From assembly GCA_947177165.1 (NCBI GenBank), contig CAMWTP010000002.1, positions 62,001 to 126,000 on the forward strand: a stretch of 64,000 nucleotides of DNA, in the 5' to 3' direction. The DNA is from an uncultured Lachnospiraceae bacterium. GTDB taxonomy: Bacteria > Bacillota > Clostridia > Lachnospirales > Lachnospiraceae. Below the pieces are notes generated by a model. The model did not search any database. It had not been told where the DNA came from and saw nothing but the letters and a program-made list of their open reading frames with translations. Position numbers and translations under genes: made by a program. Positions 54,019-63,303 of this stretch are shown here, piece by piece; position 1 is the stretch's first letter; each line of letters begins with the position of its first letter.

Positions 54019-54993
54019 TTATTTGCGCGTCGGAATAAAGAATGCTGTCTCCCACATCTCCATAACCGGTATGTCCACAACTGTGAGCACCACGAACAGC
54101 ACCGCAAGCACGCCCACCAGAATCATCAGTTTCTTCTCGCGGAAGAGCTTCTCCGGCTTCTGTGCTGCCGAGTCCGGCTTGTGTGCAATATAGAGATAAT
54201 AGCAAAAAAGCAAAAACAGAAACGGCATCGCCACGATATATTCGATTCTGTACTTTAACAAGAATATTCCGATGAGGAACGTCGCACACAGCGCGTAAAA
54301 AAATGAGGAACACAGCAGGGACGCCTCCGTGTATTTCGCAAAGGATCTGCGATAGGAGCCTGCAAGCTTCGGGTCTCCGATCATGCGGTATTCTGCATAG
54401 CGCTTTACCGCCATCAGAAAGGCACCTGCCATCCAGTAGCCGACGAGGATACTTGAGGGCGGATACACGTCCTCACACACGATAAACCAGCCGAGCAGCA
54501 GACGGATCATGTTGTTGATGGACTCTGACAGCACATCGAGGTACACGACATCCTTTGTCCGTATCGGTTTCACATTGTAAAGAATCCCCATGACCAGCAG
54601 CCACGCTTCCGTCAGCAGAAACGGCACATTTACCACCGCCGAAAGCCCGATTCCAAGCGCGATACACACTGCATACTCCGCCATGACTAGGGAAAATTTC
54701 ATATTCTGGCTGACCACAGGCCTGTTTTTCTTGGTCGGATGATACTTGTCAAACTCCGCGTCAAGCCACTCGTTGATCACATAATTTGCCGAAGCGACAA
54801 AACAGGTGGCCAAAAAACCTGCCGCAAATTTTAAGATAAAGCTTCCCCAGTCACCGGGTCTGCTGATCAGGATCAGCGCAAGGACAAGCCCCGGCATGAT
54901 GAACACATTTTTTACCCAATGGTCCGGTCTCGCGATTTTGATATATGCACCGACCGGCGCTGCCTTTTGATCCCTATTCCCCTGATTACTCAT
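54019..54993 (-). CDS. UbiA-family polyprenyl-phosphate phosphoribosyltransferase-like
   Basis: A 324-residue membrane protein with about eight or nine helices. The first Asp-rich motif NYVINEWLDAEFDKYHPTKK and following NRPVVS match decaprenyl-phosphate phosphoribose synthases (Rv3806c type, N..D..D..HPTK.RP). It would link ribose-5-phosphate from PRPP to a polyprenyl phosphate. Its ATG overlaps the asparagine-synthase stop (ATGA), and the HAD gene follows by 32 bp. Firmicutes do not make arabinogalactan, so the product is probably a ribose or related pentose for this surface glycan. Confidence 0.85.
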   Translation of the reverse strand: MSNQGNRDQKAAPVGAYIKIARPDHWVKNVFIMPGLVLALILISRPGDWGSFILKFAAGFLATCFVASANYVINEWLDAEFDKYHPTKKNRPVVSQNMKFSLVMAEYAVCIALGIGLSAVVNVPFLLTEAWLLVMGILYNVKPIRTKDVVYLDVLSESINNMIRLLLGWFIVCEDVYPPSSILVGYWMAGAFLMAVKRYAEYRMIGDPKLAGSYRRSFAKYTEASLLCSSFFYALCATFLIGIFLLKYRIEYIVAMPFLFLLFCYYLYIAHKPDSAAQKPEKLFREKKLMILVGVLAVLFVVLTVVDIPVMEMWETAFFIPTRK

Positions 54994-56879
54994 TGTCCTC
55001 TCCTCTCACGCTCGCACATCCAGCTCTGAAACATCAGAATATACCAGATCTGTATCCGCCAGTTACCGTTGTCTATATAATCCCGCCAGATCCGGCCGAC
55101 CGTATCCGCATTTAAAATCCCCTGCCGCCTGATCAGGCTGCTGTCCAGAAGGGACTCTGCCCATTCCCGGAGCCCGGGTTCCCGAAGCCACTGTGTGACC
55201 GGAATCGAAAAACCCTTCTTCGGTCTGTCCATCAGCTCTCTCGGAACATATTTGTATAGCACATCCTTTAAGACCAGTTTTCCCTCTGTTCCCTGTTTTT
55301 TATACTCCATGGGAATCGTCCACGCAAACTCGACGACATCCTTGTCCAGCATGGGCACCCTCGTCTCCAGCGATACCGCCATGGCAGTGCGGTCGACTTT
55401 GACGAGAATGTCATCCGGATGATAGACCTCCATATCCATCAGCATAATACTGCTCTGCGGATCGTTCAGCACTCCATAAGGATAACTGTTGTGTTTATAC
55501 GGATACGTCTCTCTCTCCAGCGCTATCTCAAGGTTTGACGCCTCCTGCGCATTGGACAGCTCATACAGATGCTCCGGGCTCCGGGCTCCCAGCAGATATG
55601 CCTTTGTCTGCAGAATCTGGTTATTCCGGATCAGCGGATTCCCCACCAGAAGGCTGCTTGCAAGCTTTCTGATACCATAGGGACAGCTTTTCATTTTTCC
55701 CCAGATCCGGTCAATGGAAGAGTATGAGGTATACCCGCAGAACAGCTCGTCCCCCCCGTCACCGCTCAGCGACACGGTCACATGCTCCCGCGTCATCCTG
55801 CTCACGAGATATGTCGGTATCTGCGAGGAGTCGGCAAACGGTTCCCCAAAGATCCAGGACAGCCTGGGTATCACTTCCCTCGCGTCATCCGCCGTAATGT
55901 AGAGCTCCGTGTGCTCTGTGCCGAGATGCTGCGCAATCTCCTTGGCGCAGGCCGCCTCATTGTAGGCCGGATCCTCCATCCCGATCGTGAAACTCCTGAC
56001 CTTCCGCTCCGACTGTGCCTGCATCAGCGCCACGATCGTACTGCTGTCAATCCCTGCTGACAGGAACGCTCCGACGGGAACATCCGCCACCATCTGCTCC
56101 CTGATGGAAGCCTTCAGAAGCCTTTCCAGCTCGTCTGCCGCCTCCTGTCTGCTTCCCCGGAACGGATGCGCCTGTCCGTGCTTCGCCGCTTCACGCACAG
56201 ACCAGTACGCGCTGACCGCAGGCTTTTTATAAGGAGCATCTATCTCAAGCATACAGCCTGCATCCAGCTTGTAGATGTCTTTATAGACAGAATATGGCGC
56301 TGGAATATATCCATGTATGAAATACAGCTGCAGCACCTTCGTGTCGATCGGATTGTTGAATCCGTCCAGCACGCTGATACAGCCGATGTCCGATGCAAAC
56401 ACAAAGTGTCCATTTACAAAACCATAATACAGCGGCTTCTCACCGATTCTGTCCCGGATGAGCGTCAGCTTTCCTGTCTGCTGGTCAAAGAGTGCGATGG
56501 CAAACATTCCCTTACAGTGTCTGATGGTCTCGGCCACACCGTATGCCTCGATCGCCTCGACCAATACTTCTGTATCGGAGGTACCGCGAAAAGCCGCAAC
56601 CTTCTTTTCTCTCAACAGCTTGTCCCGAAGCCTGCGGTAATTGTATATCTCTCCGTTGAACACACACACATACCTGCCGGACGCCGAGTGCATCGGCTGT
56701 GCACCAGTCTCTGACAGATCCACGATCGAAAGCCTGCGGTGCCCCAGAACAACACTGGCATCACTGCTCGCCCAGACATCCCCCGCATCCGGTCCCCTGT
56801 GGTACATCCGGCGGTTCATCTTCTCAATATTCTCTCTCCAATTCACAGGATTGCTGCAAAAACCTGCTATTCCACACAT
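54990..56879 (-). CDS. asnB: Asparagine synthase (glutamine-hydrolysing)-like amidotransferase 1
   Basis: A 629-residue class-II amidotransferase. It starts MCGIAGFC, so Cys2 becomes the N-terminal nucleophile that frees ammonia from glutamine; RMYHRGPDAGD and LGHRRLSIVDLS follow. The synthetase domain has the ATP-binding FLSAGIDSSTIVAL (~residue 260) and LSGDGGDELFCGY. True AsnB makes asparagine, but homologues inside glycan loci amidate uronic-acid sugars (for example WbpS); the setting favours that here. The start at 56,877-56,879 follows GAGGTTGG; longer in-frame starts break the Cys rule. The usual lengths match. Confidence 0.9.
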   Translation of the reverse strand: MCGIAGFCSNPVNWRENIEKMNRRMYHRGPDAGDVWASSDASVVLGHRRLSIVDLSETGAQPMHSASGRYVCVFNGEIYNYRRLRDKLLREKKVAAFRGTSDTEVLVEAIEAYGVAETIRHCKGMFAIALFDQQTGKLTLIRDRIGEKPLYYGFVNGHFVFASDIGCISVLDGFNNPIDTKVLQLYFIHGYIPAPYSVYKDIYKLDAGCMLEIDAPYKKPAVSAYWSVREAAKHGQAHPFRGSRQEAADELERLLKASIREQMVADVPVGAFLSAGIDSSTIVALMQAQSERKVRSFTIGMEDPAYNEAACAKEIAQHLGTEHTELYITADDAREVIPRLSWIFGEPFADSSQIPTYLVSRMTREHVTVSLSGDGGDELFCGYTSYSSIDRIWGKMKSCPYGIRKLASSLLVGNPLIRNNQILQTKAYLLGARSPEHLYELSNAQEASNLEIALERETYPYKHNSYPYGVLNDPQSSIMLMDMEVYHPDDILVKVDRTAMAVSLETRVPMLDKDVVEFAWTIPMEYKKQGTEGKLVLKDVLYKYVPRELMDRPKKGFSIPVTQWLREPGLREWAESLLDSSLIRRQGILNADTVGRIWRDYIDNGNWRIQIWYILMFQSWMCERERRGQ

Positions 56880-56927
56880 ATTTCCAACCTCATTCCCCCG
56901 TCGCCTGCTTATCATTGTCCTCAACAA

Positions 56928-56936
56928 ATAATACCA
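56928..56936 (-). promoter_or_regulatory. Candidate extended -10 promoter for the asnB-UbiA-HAD operon
   Basis: On the minus strand TGGTATTAT (56,936-56,928) is an extended -10 element; no good -35 hexamer precedes it. It lies about 50 bp before the asnB start, in the divergent gap with the hybrid kinase. Confidence 0.4.
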
Positions 56937-57008
56937 TAATTTTTTTCCAATTCCTAGTATGTGTAGAAAAAAATAACATATTCCGGTCAATCACAGAGCA
57001 TGTAGACA

Positions 57009-57037
57009 TTGACATCAATTTCTATGATTGTTAAAAT
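57009..57037 (+). promoter_or_regulatory. Strong candidate promoter for the hybrid kinase
   Basis: TTGACA (57,009-57,014), a 17-bp spacer and TAAAAT (57,032-57,037). This promoter overlaps an upstream in-frame start codon of the kinase gene, which supports the downstream ATG at 57,093. Confidence 0.75.
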
Positions 57038-57092
57038 AGTAAGTAAAATACCCGATTACATTAATCAAATACAATCCGTGGGAGGTTTTCAC

Positions 57093-60000
57093 ATGTACCA
57101 TTGTCATATAAATTTCTTTTTTCTTGGCAGTCAGCGCAGACTGTTTCAACTAATTGAGGATATTCCTCCGTTAGAACATTTTACGCATGAGTACTTCGAG
57201 AGCAGGATGCCATATGAGACAATGACTTCAAAGGCAGATGTCATCATCGCAGACCTGCATGACATGGATGCTGCTGCAACGATGCAGACACTGCTCTCGG
57301 ATAAGAGACATGATGCAGAACTAATCGTGTTCGCAGACAAGGAGCAAATTCCCGCCCTGAACAATCTTCCGGACTGCCTGTCTGTAATTTATGATATCTG
57401 GACCCTGCCGCTGTCTGATGCAGAACTGCGTTTTCACTTTACAAAGTGGCAGCAGCATTACAAAATGCGCAAAGATTACTGGCAGACGAACCAGTACCTC
57501 GAAGCCACCATCAACAGCGTGCCCAACCTGATCTGGTACAAGACCAAAGACGGCATTCACGAGAAAGTCAATGACAGCTTCTGTATCACTGTCAACAAAG
57601 CCAAAGCCCAGGTAGAAGGACAAGGACACGCCTACATCTGGGACGTCGAGCATGATGACCCTGCATGTATCGAGTCAGAGCGTGAAGTCATGAGCCAGCG
57701 GAAAACCTGTATCTCCGAGGAGACAGTCCAGACCAGCGACGGGACAAGACTGCTCACTACATACAAGTCTCCGCTGTACGATCTGGATGGAAGCGTTATG
57801 GGAACAGTGGGTGTGGGCATCGACATCACGCTGGAAAATGAGTACAAACAGCAGCTCATCTCCAAGACCAAGACTCTGGAAACCCTGTTTACCACAATGG
57901 ACTGCGGCGTTCTGTGCCACACTGTCGATGGTTCCAGAATCATCAGCATCAACAACGCCGCACTCAAAATTCTGGGCTATGAATCGCAGGAAGACCTTAT
58001 GAAAGCCGGATTTGACATGATTGCGTCCTCCGTTGTGGAGGAGGACCGCTCAACTCTCCGCAAGAGCATTTTGTCCCTGCAGAATGAGGGCGACAGCGTC
58101 AATGTCGCATACCGCGTGCGGCACAGCAACGGGGATCTGCTGCACATCATGGGAAACATCAAGCTGATGCAGGAAAATGGTGAAATGTTCTATCAGCGTT
58201 TCCTTCTGGACTGTACCACACAGAGACTGCGCGAGGAGGCAGAACGGCAGGAAAACGAAAGACGGCAGTTAGAGCTGGTTCATGCGCTGAGTATCGACTA
58301 CAATCTCGTGTGCTTTTTCGATCTGGACACTGGAAAAGGAAATGCGCTCCGGAAAAGTGAATGTGTCTATCATGTGTTAGATGAACTTTTTGCCGGCGAA
58401 TTGTCCATGGAAGAAAGCCTCGGACGCTATATCGACAAATGTGTCTACGAGGAGGACAGGGAAATGATGCGGCAGGCGGTCTCCCGCGAAACCCTGATGC
58501 AGAAACTCGCCGAAAAGAAAACATATATCGTCAATTACCGGACTGTCTGTCATGAGGAACTGAGTTATTTCCAGATGAAGGCAGTCTGTGCCGGGGACTG
58601 GAGCGAGCACTGTGGAATCGTTCTCGGTTTCCACAGCATCGACGCGGAAATCCGCAGTGAGATGGAGAAAAATACCATTCTGGAGGATGCCCTGATACAG
58701 GCCAACCGCGCCAACCAGGCGAAAAGCGTATTTCTCTCCAATATGTCACATGACATCCGCACACCGATGAACGCCATCATCGGCTTTACGACATTGGCCC
58801 TCAGCCGTCTTGACCACACAGAGCAGGTTGAGGGATATCTCAAAAAGATCATGACCTCCGGGAACCATCTGCTGAACCTCATCAACAATGTCCTGGATAT
58901 GAGCCACATTGAGAGCGGCAAGATGCAGTTGTCAGAGCAGCTCTGCAGCCTTCCGGAAATCCTGCACGGACTGCGCAATATCATACAGGCGGACATTCAT
59001 TCCAAACAGCTGGAACTGTACATGGACGCCATCGATGTACAGAACGAAAATATCTACTGCGACAGACTGCGCCTGAACCAGGTGCTGTTAAACCTGTTGA
59101 ACAACGCCATCAAGTACACAACCGCCGGCGGGATTGTCAGTATCAAAGTCACGGAGAAAGCTGTGGCGCAGGAAGGGTACGCCACATATGATTTTCAGAT
59201 CAAGGATACCGGCATCGGCATGAGCGAAGAGTTCGTCGCCCGCATTTTTGAACCATTCGAGCGGGAGCGCAACTCCACCATCAGCGGCATACAGGGAACT
59301 GGTCTCGGCATGGCGATCACGAAAAATATCGTGTCGATGATGAACGGTACGATCAGTGTGACCAGCAAACCGAATGTCGGCTCAGAGTTTACAGTCTCCT
59401 TCACTTTCCGCGTCAGCTCGGAAGTCAAGCAGTCACCGCTGATTCCAAAACTGCAGGGGTGTCGTGCCCTTGTCGTGGACGATGACTTTAACACCTGCGA
59501 CAGTGTTTCCTATATGCTGCAGCAGATCGGCATGCGCGCGGAATGGACCTTGTCCGGAAAAGAGGCTGTCCTCCGCACGCATCAGGCCGTCACCCGCCAG
59601 GACTGCTATTCCGTCTACATTATTGACTGGCTTCTGCCTGACATGAATGGTGTCGAAGTCGCGCGCCGCATCCAGAAGGAAACCGGCGGAAATGTGCCAA
59701 TCATCGTGCTGACTGCCTACAATTGGGAAGATATCGAGGATGAAGCAAAGGAAGCCGGTGTGACAGCCTTTTGCAGCAAACCGCTGTTCATGTCCGAACT
59801 CAGGGAATGCCTGTATTCCATCACAAGCGACGAGCATGAGCAAAAATCAGACAGCCTGATACAATCTGCACCTTTTCACGCAGAACGCCTTCTGCTCGTG
59901 GAGGACAACGAACTGAATCAGGAAATCGCTGCGGAAATTCTGCAGGAAGCGGGATTTTCAGTGGAGATCGCCGGCAACGGCCAGGTGGCCATCGATAAAC

Positions 60001-60257
60001 TGAAAGCCTCCAGTCCAGGATATTACCAGCTGATCCTGATGGATGTGCAGATGCCCGTCATGAACGGCTATGAAGCTACCCGCGCCATCCGCAAGCTCAA
60101 AAATACACAGCTTGCCTCGATTCCAATCCTCGCAATGACTGCCAATGCATTTGAGGAGGACAAACAGGAAGCGCTAAGGAGCGGCATGAACGGACACATC
60201 GCAAAGCCGATCAATATCGACAACCTGATGAATACCCTGAAGCGCGTACTGCATTAG
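57093..60257 (+). CDS. Soluble hybrid sensor kinase, multi-PAS with two receivers
   Basis: A 1054-residue cytoplasmic kinase without membrane segments. An N-terminal ~120-residue region resembles a degenerate receiver (DVIIADLHDMD, LIVFADKEQ, IWTLPLSD). Two PAS domains (~135-250, ~265-385) and a third PAS-like region (~400-530) follow, then HisKA with His ~552 (SNMSHDIRTPMNAIIG), the ATPase domain (DTGIGMSEEF, GTGLGMAI), receiver 1 (~785-910; IIDWLLPDMNG) and receiver 2 (~930-1050; LILMDVQMPVMNG). GGGAGG precedes the ATG. It is flanked on both sides by minus-strand glycan genes, with its own promoter; whether it controls them is unknown. Confidence 0.92.
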   Translation: MYHCHINFFFLGSQRRLFQLIEDIPPLEHFTHEYFESRMPYETMTSKADVIIADLHDMDAAATMQTLLSDKRHDAELIVFADKEQIPALNNLPDCLSVIYDIWTLPLSDAELRFHFTKWQQHYKMRKDYWQTNQYLEATINSVPNLIWYKTKDGIHEKVNDSFCITVNKAKAQVEGQGHAYIWDVEHDDPACIESEREVMSQRKTCISEETVQTSDGTRLLTTYKSPLYDLDGSVMGTVGVGIDITLENEYKQQLISKTKTLETLFTTMDCGVLCHTVDGSRIISINNAALKILGYESQEDLMKAGFDMIASSVVEEDRSTLRKSILSLQNEGDSVNVAYRVRHSNGDLLHIMGNIKLMQENGEMFYQRFLLDCTTQRLREEAERQENERRQLELVHALSIDYNLVCFFDLDTGKGNALRKSECVYHVLDELFAGELSMEESLGRYIDKCVYEEDREMMRQAVSRETLMQKLAEKKTYIVNYRTVCHEELSYFQMKAVCAGDWSEHCGIVLGFHSIDAEIRSEMEKNTILEDALIQANRANQAKSVFLSNMSHDIRTPMNAIIGFTTLALSRLDHTEQVEGYLKKIMTSGNHLLNLINNVLDMSHIESGKMQLSEQLCSLPEILHGLRNIIQADIHSKQLELYMDAIDVQNENIYCDRLRLNQVLLNLLNNAIKYTTAGGIVSIKVTEKAVAQEGYATYDFQIKDTGIGMSEEFVARIFEPFERERNSTISGIQGTGLGMAITKNIVSMMNGTISVTSKPNVGSEFTVSFTFRVSSEVKQSPLIPKLQGCRALVVDDDFNTCDSVSYMLQQIGMRAEWTLSGKEAVLRTHQAVTRQDCYSVYIIDWLLPDMNGVEVARRIQKETGGNVPIIVLTAYNWEDIEDEAKEAGVTAFCSKPLFMSELRECLYSITSDEHEQKSDSLIQSAPFHAERLLLVEDNELNQEIAAEILQEAGFSVEIAGNGQVAIDKLKASSPGYYQLILMDVQMPVMNGYEATRAIRKLKNTQLASIPILAMTANAFEEDKQEALRSGMNGHIAKPINIDNLMNTLKRVLH

Positions 60258-60270
60258 AATAAAAATGAAG

Positions 60271-60293
60271 GGGGAAGCGCAATCCGCTTCCCC
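60271..60293 (-). terminator. Intrinsic terminator after asnB copy 2
   Basis: A 9-bp stem (60,271-60,279 with 60,285-60,293) and a 5-nt loop, followed on the minus strand by CCTTCATTTTTATT. It lies 2 bp past the asnB stop and may also serve the convergent kinase gene, though the plus-strand T-run is poor. Confidence 0.75.
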
Positions 60294-60295
60294 TC

Positions 60296-62155
60296 TTACC
60301 ACAAATCCTCAATATACATCTGATACCACTTCTGAAACACATAAAATGACCACAGAACAGAACTGTAAATAATCTTGTCCGACTTCTGCTGTTTCACGAT
60401 CAGTTCCTGTACCGCATCCGGGACAAATATATCCTGCTTCCTCAGTATTCCGACGTCAGCATACCGCGCAATCTCATCCTTCAGCACCGTCCGCAGCCAC
60501 TTCTGCAGAGGCACTCCGAATCCTTTCTTCGGTCTGTCCAGCAGCTCTCTCGGAACATAGTCATAAGTAATCTCTTTCAAAATATATTTCTTGTCAAAAC
60601 GGCGATATTTGTACTGGTGCGGTATTCGGAATGATTCCTCCACCACTCTGTAATCGAGCAGCGGACAGCGCACTTCCAGCGAATATTTCATAGACGCCCT
60701 GTCTGTCTTCGCCAAAATATCATCCGGCAGATACGTCAGCATGTCAAGAAGCATTTTCCGCTCCTGCCAGTTTGGCATTTTCAGATACTTCTCCTGCTCA
60801 TACTTTATGTTACTGGCTGATCTGCCAAGAATTTTATCCACCTCGTCAACCATGACATCAATGAAGAGCTGCGCCTTCGTATCCTGACCCCTGTTGTCAA
60901 TGAACGCGCGCAGTTCGAGCGGCATCTTTTTCTTTAACATGTCCACACCAGGAACATGACTGGCTATCCCTCCCATGAAATCCACATGCTGGGCAACCCA
61001 GGTCAGATCGTACAGCATATAGCCGCAAAACAGCTCATCACCGCCGTCGCCTGACAGCGACACCGTGATATCCTGCGACGCATACTGCGAGACCAGCATC
61101 GTGGGAAGCTGCGATGAGTCAGAAAACGGCTCATCGTAATAATACGGAAGATCCTGAATCATCGCAAAAATATCTTTCTCCTCCACGTAATGCTCGTGGT
61201 GATTCGTTCCCAGATATCTTGCAATCTCTGCGGAAAAGGGCGCCTCGTTGCGCTTTTCGTCGTAAAAGCCGATCGAGTACGTATTGATCGGGGACTCCTT
61301 GCTCTCCCTCGCGAGCGCCGTCACGAGCGTCGAGTCGATTCCGCCGCTCAAAAAGGTTCCCACCGGCACGTCTGCGACAAGCCTTGCCGCCACCGCATCC
61401 TGCAGCACCGTCTTCATAGAACTTTTACAGGCATCGAAATCCTGCTGTCGCTCCAATGCACCCTTATGGTACTGCCTGACAATGTTCCAATATTTGCTCT
61501 TGCGTATCTCCCCGTTGCAGTACTCCAGAACCATTCCGGGGAGCATCTTGTACGTATGTTCAAAAATACACAATGGCGCAGCCAGATATTTGTTGCACAT
61601 ATAATGATTAAGCACATCCTTATTTACCCTTTTGGTAAAAAACGGATACTGCATGATTGGCTTCAACTCCGAGGCAAATACAAAATGCCCCTGTTCAGCG
61701 TAATAGTACAAGGGCTTCTTGCCGATACGGTCCCGCGCCAGCAGCAGACGGTCCTGTTCCTTGTCATACAGTGCAATCGCAAACATGCCGTTAAAATGGG
61801 CAAACATATCGCTCCCCCACTCCGCATAGGCATACAGAATCACTTCCGTATCACAGTTTGACCGGAAATGATACCCTTTCTGCTCCAGCGCCGCGCGGAT
61901 CTCCATAAAGTTATAGATCTCCCCGTTGTACACTACCACATATCTGCCATCCTCCGACAGCATCGGCTGGTGCCCCAGCGCAGACAAGTCCAGGATAGAA
62001 AGCCTGCGCTGCGCAAGCCCGACCTCCCTGCCGTGACTGCTGTACTGCCACACGCCGCCGTCATCCGGTCCCCTATGGCGCATTGTGTTGTTCATCTTCC
62101 ACAGCTGTTCCTCTGTAACCGATCCAGGACCAATATAACCACATATACCGCACAT
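60296..62155 (-). CDS. asnB: Asparagine synthase (glutamine-hydrolysing)-like amidotransferase 2
   Basis: A 619-residue class-II amidotransferase starting MCGICGYIG with Cys2 as predicted nucleophile, then NNTMRHRGPDDGGVW and LAQRRLSILDLS. The ATP site is FLSGGIDSTLVTALAR and the synthetase block LSGDGGDELFCGYMLYD. It is a paralogue of the enzyme at 54,990-56,879 and ends with the same type of segment (PRELLDRPKKGFGVPLQKWL). It is probably an amidating enzyme for a glycan component or a true asparagine synthase. It begins 2 bp after the GT4 gene's stop, so the two are co-transcribed. Confidence 0.9.
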   Translation of the reverse strand: MCGICGYIGPGSVTEEQLWKMNNTMRHRGPDDGGVWQYSSHGREVGLAQRRLSILDLSALGHQPMLSEDGRYVVVYNGEIYNFMEIRAALEQKGYHFRSNCDTEVILYAYAEWGSDMFAHFNGMFAIALYDKEQDRLLLARDRIGKKPLYYYAEQGHFVFASELKPIMQYPFFTKRVNKDVLNHYMCNKYLAAPLCIFEHTYKMLPGMVLEYCNGEIRKSKYWNIVRQYHKGALERQQDFDACKSSMKTVLQDAVAARLVADVPVGTFLSGGIDSTLVTALARESKESPINTYSIGFYDEKRNEAPFSAEIARYLGTNHHEHYVEEKDIFAMIQDLPYYYDEPFSDSSQLPTMLVSQYASQDITVSLSGDGGDELFCGYMLYDLTWVAQHVDFMGGIASHVPGVDMLKKKMPLELRAFIDNRGQDTKAQLFIDVMVDEVDKILGRSASNIKYEQEKYLKMPNWQERKMLLDMLTYLPDDILAKTDRASMKYSLEVRCPLLDYRVVEESFRIPHQYKYRRFDKKYILKEITYDYVPRELLDRPKKGFGVPLQKWLRTVLKDEIARYADVGILRKQDIFVPDAVQELIVKQQKSDKIIYSSVLWSFYVFQKWYQMYIEDLW

Positions 62156-62157
62156 AA

Positions 62158-63303
62158 TTACTCTCCAATACTATCCTCTAACACTGACAGATACCGGTCG
62201 CCGATGCTCTCCCATCTAAAATGCGACTCGACGCGGCGGAGACTGTTCTGCCCCATCGCGCGCCTCTCACGCTCGTCGGCACATACGCGAATCAATGCCT
62301 CCGGCAGGTTTTTCAACGAAGCGATGATTCCGTTATCCGTCACCAGTTCCTTGCTTCCCTCGCAGGGCGTCATGATAATCGGAAGACCGCTCGCCATCGC
62401 CTCCAGCACGACATTCGGCATTCCCTCTGACAGCGAAGGCAGCACAAACAGATCTGCCGCCTGATAATACCGCTGCACCTGTTCCTTGTCCTTTCTTCCC
62501 TCAAAGCGGACAAGCTCACGCGCCCCTGCGCCAGCCGTCAGCTCCTCCAGTGCCGTCCTGTACGGACCATCACCGACGATTACCAGCCGAACCCCTCTGC
62601 CAGTCTTCTGCCGCACGCTCTCCTGTATCCCTGGCAGTTCCGGTATCAGATACTGCAGACCTTTCCCTTCTATCAGACGGGATACAAACAATATCACAAC
62701 CGCCTCTGCCTCTTTTTCTCTCCCGTCCGGCACAAAAAACAGGTTGTCCACACCGTTTTCTATAATGTCCACCGCATACCGGTCCTCAAAGGCCAGCGCG
62801 CGCTTTTTCAGCCCCTCACTGTTTGCGATCAGATGACTGGCATTTTTCCAGATCGCTCTTACCACCGGTGCCAGCATGGCGTACAGATATTTGAACCGCT
62901 TCTGCGCTCCCGGTATATCGCCGCCGCCAAAACGCACAACATAGGGAAGTTGATATTTTCTCTTCAGATGAAGCGCAAGCGGACCGCTCGGTATTCCAAA
63001 AAACGTCAGGCAGATATCGTACTTCTCCTTTTTCAGGAGTGCGTCCGCTCTTCTCCACGCGCTGAGCAGATACGAGAGCATTTCCGAAAAACTGCTCTTC
63101 TCCTTATTGCCGCGCCTGCACGGGACTCTGATGATACGCGCGCCTTCCCCAGTCGCCTCGCAGTGCGCCAGATTCTCAAACTGCGCAGTGATTACCGTCA
63201 CCTGATGACCCTTTTTCGCAAACTCCCTTGTCAGGAAAAAACACGCATTTGCGCCGCCTCCCCCAATCGGAGGATACTCATGTGATATGATTAAGATTTT
63301 CAT
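62158..63303 (-). CDS. Glycosyltransferase family 4
   Basis: A 381-residue GT-B enzyme: MKILIISHEYPPIGGGGANACFF with the glycine-rich loop, YVVRFGGGDIPG, ILFVSRLIEGKGLQYLI, LVIVGDGPYRTALEEL and LPSLSEGMPNVVLEAMASGLPII (EX7E). It would add one sugar to the lipid-linked glycan. It overlaps the 3' end of the upstream GT2 gene by 26 bp and is 2 bp from asnB, so all three form one operon. Confidence 0.92.
   Translation of the reverse strand: MKILIISHEYPPIGGGGANACFFLTREFAKKGHQVTVITAQFENLAHCEATGEGARIIRVPCRRGNKEKSSFSEMLSYLLSAWRRADALLKKEKYDICLTFFGIPSGPLALHLKRKYQLPYVVRFGGGDIPGAQKRFKYLYAMLAPVVRAIWKNASHLIANSEGLKKRALAFEDRYAVDIIENGVDNLFFVPDGREKEAEAVVILFVSRLIEGKGLQYLIPELPGIQESVRQKTGRGVRLVIVGDGPYRTALEELTAGAGARELVRFEGRKDKEQVQRYYQAADLFVLPSLSEGMPNVVLEAMASGLPIIMTPCEGSKELVTDNGIIASLKNLPEALIRVCADERERRAMGQNSLRRVESHFRWESIGDRYLSVLEDSIGE

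Noticed and set aside
53987-54313. A 109-residue N-terminal extension of the HAD protein
   Set aside because: It lies inside the UbiA gene in another frame; GGAGG supports the start at 53,986.
57009-57092. An upstream in-frame start for the soluble kinase
   Set aside because: It overlaps the TTGACA-17-TAAAAT promoter and lacks a ribosome site, whereas GGGAGG precedes the ATG at 57,093.
60285-60310. Strong plus-strand terminator for the soluble kinase
   Set aside because: The hairpin is good but the plus-strand side has only CTCTTACC, so it is assigned mainly to the minus strand.
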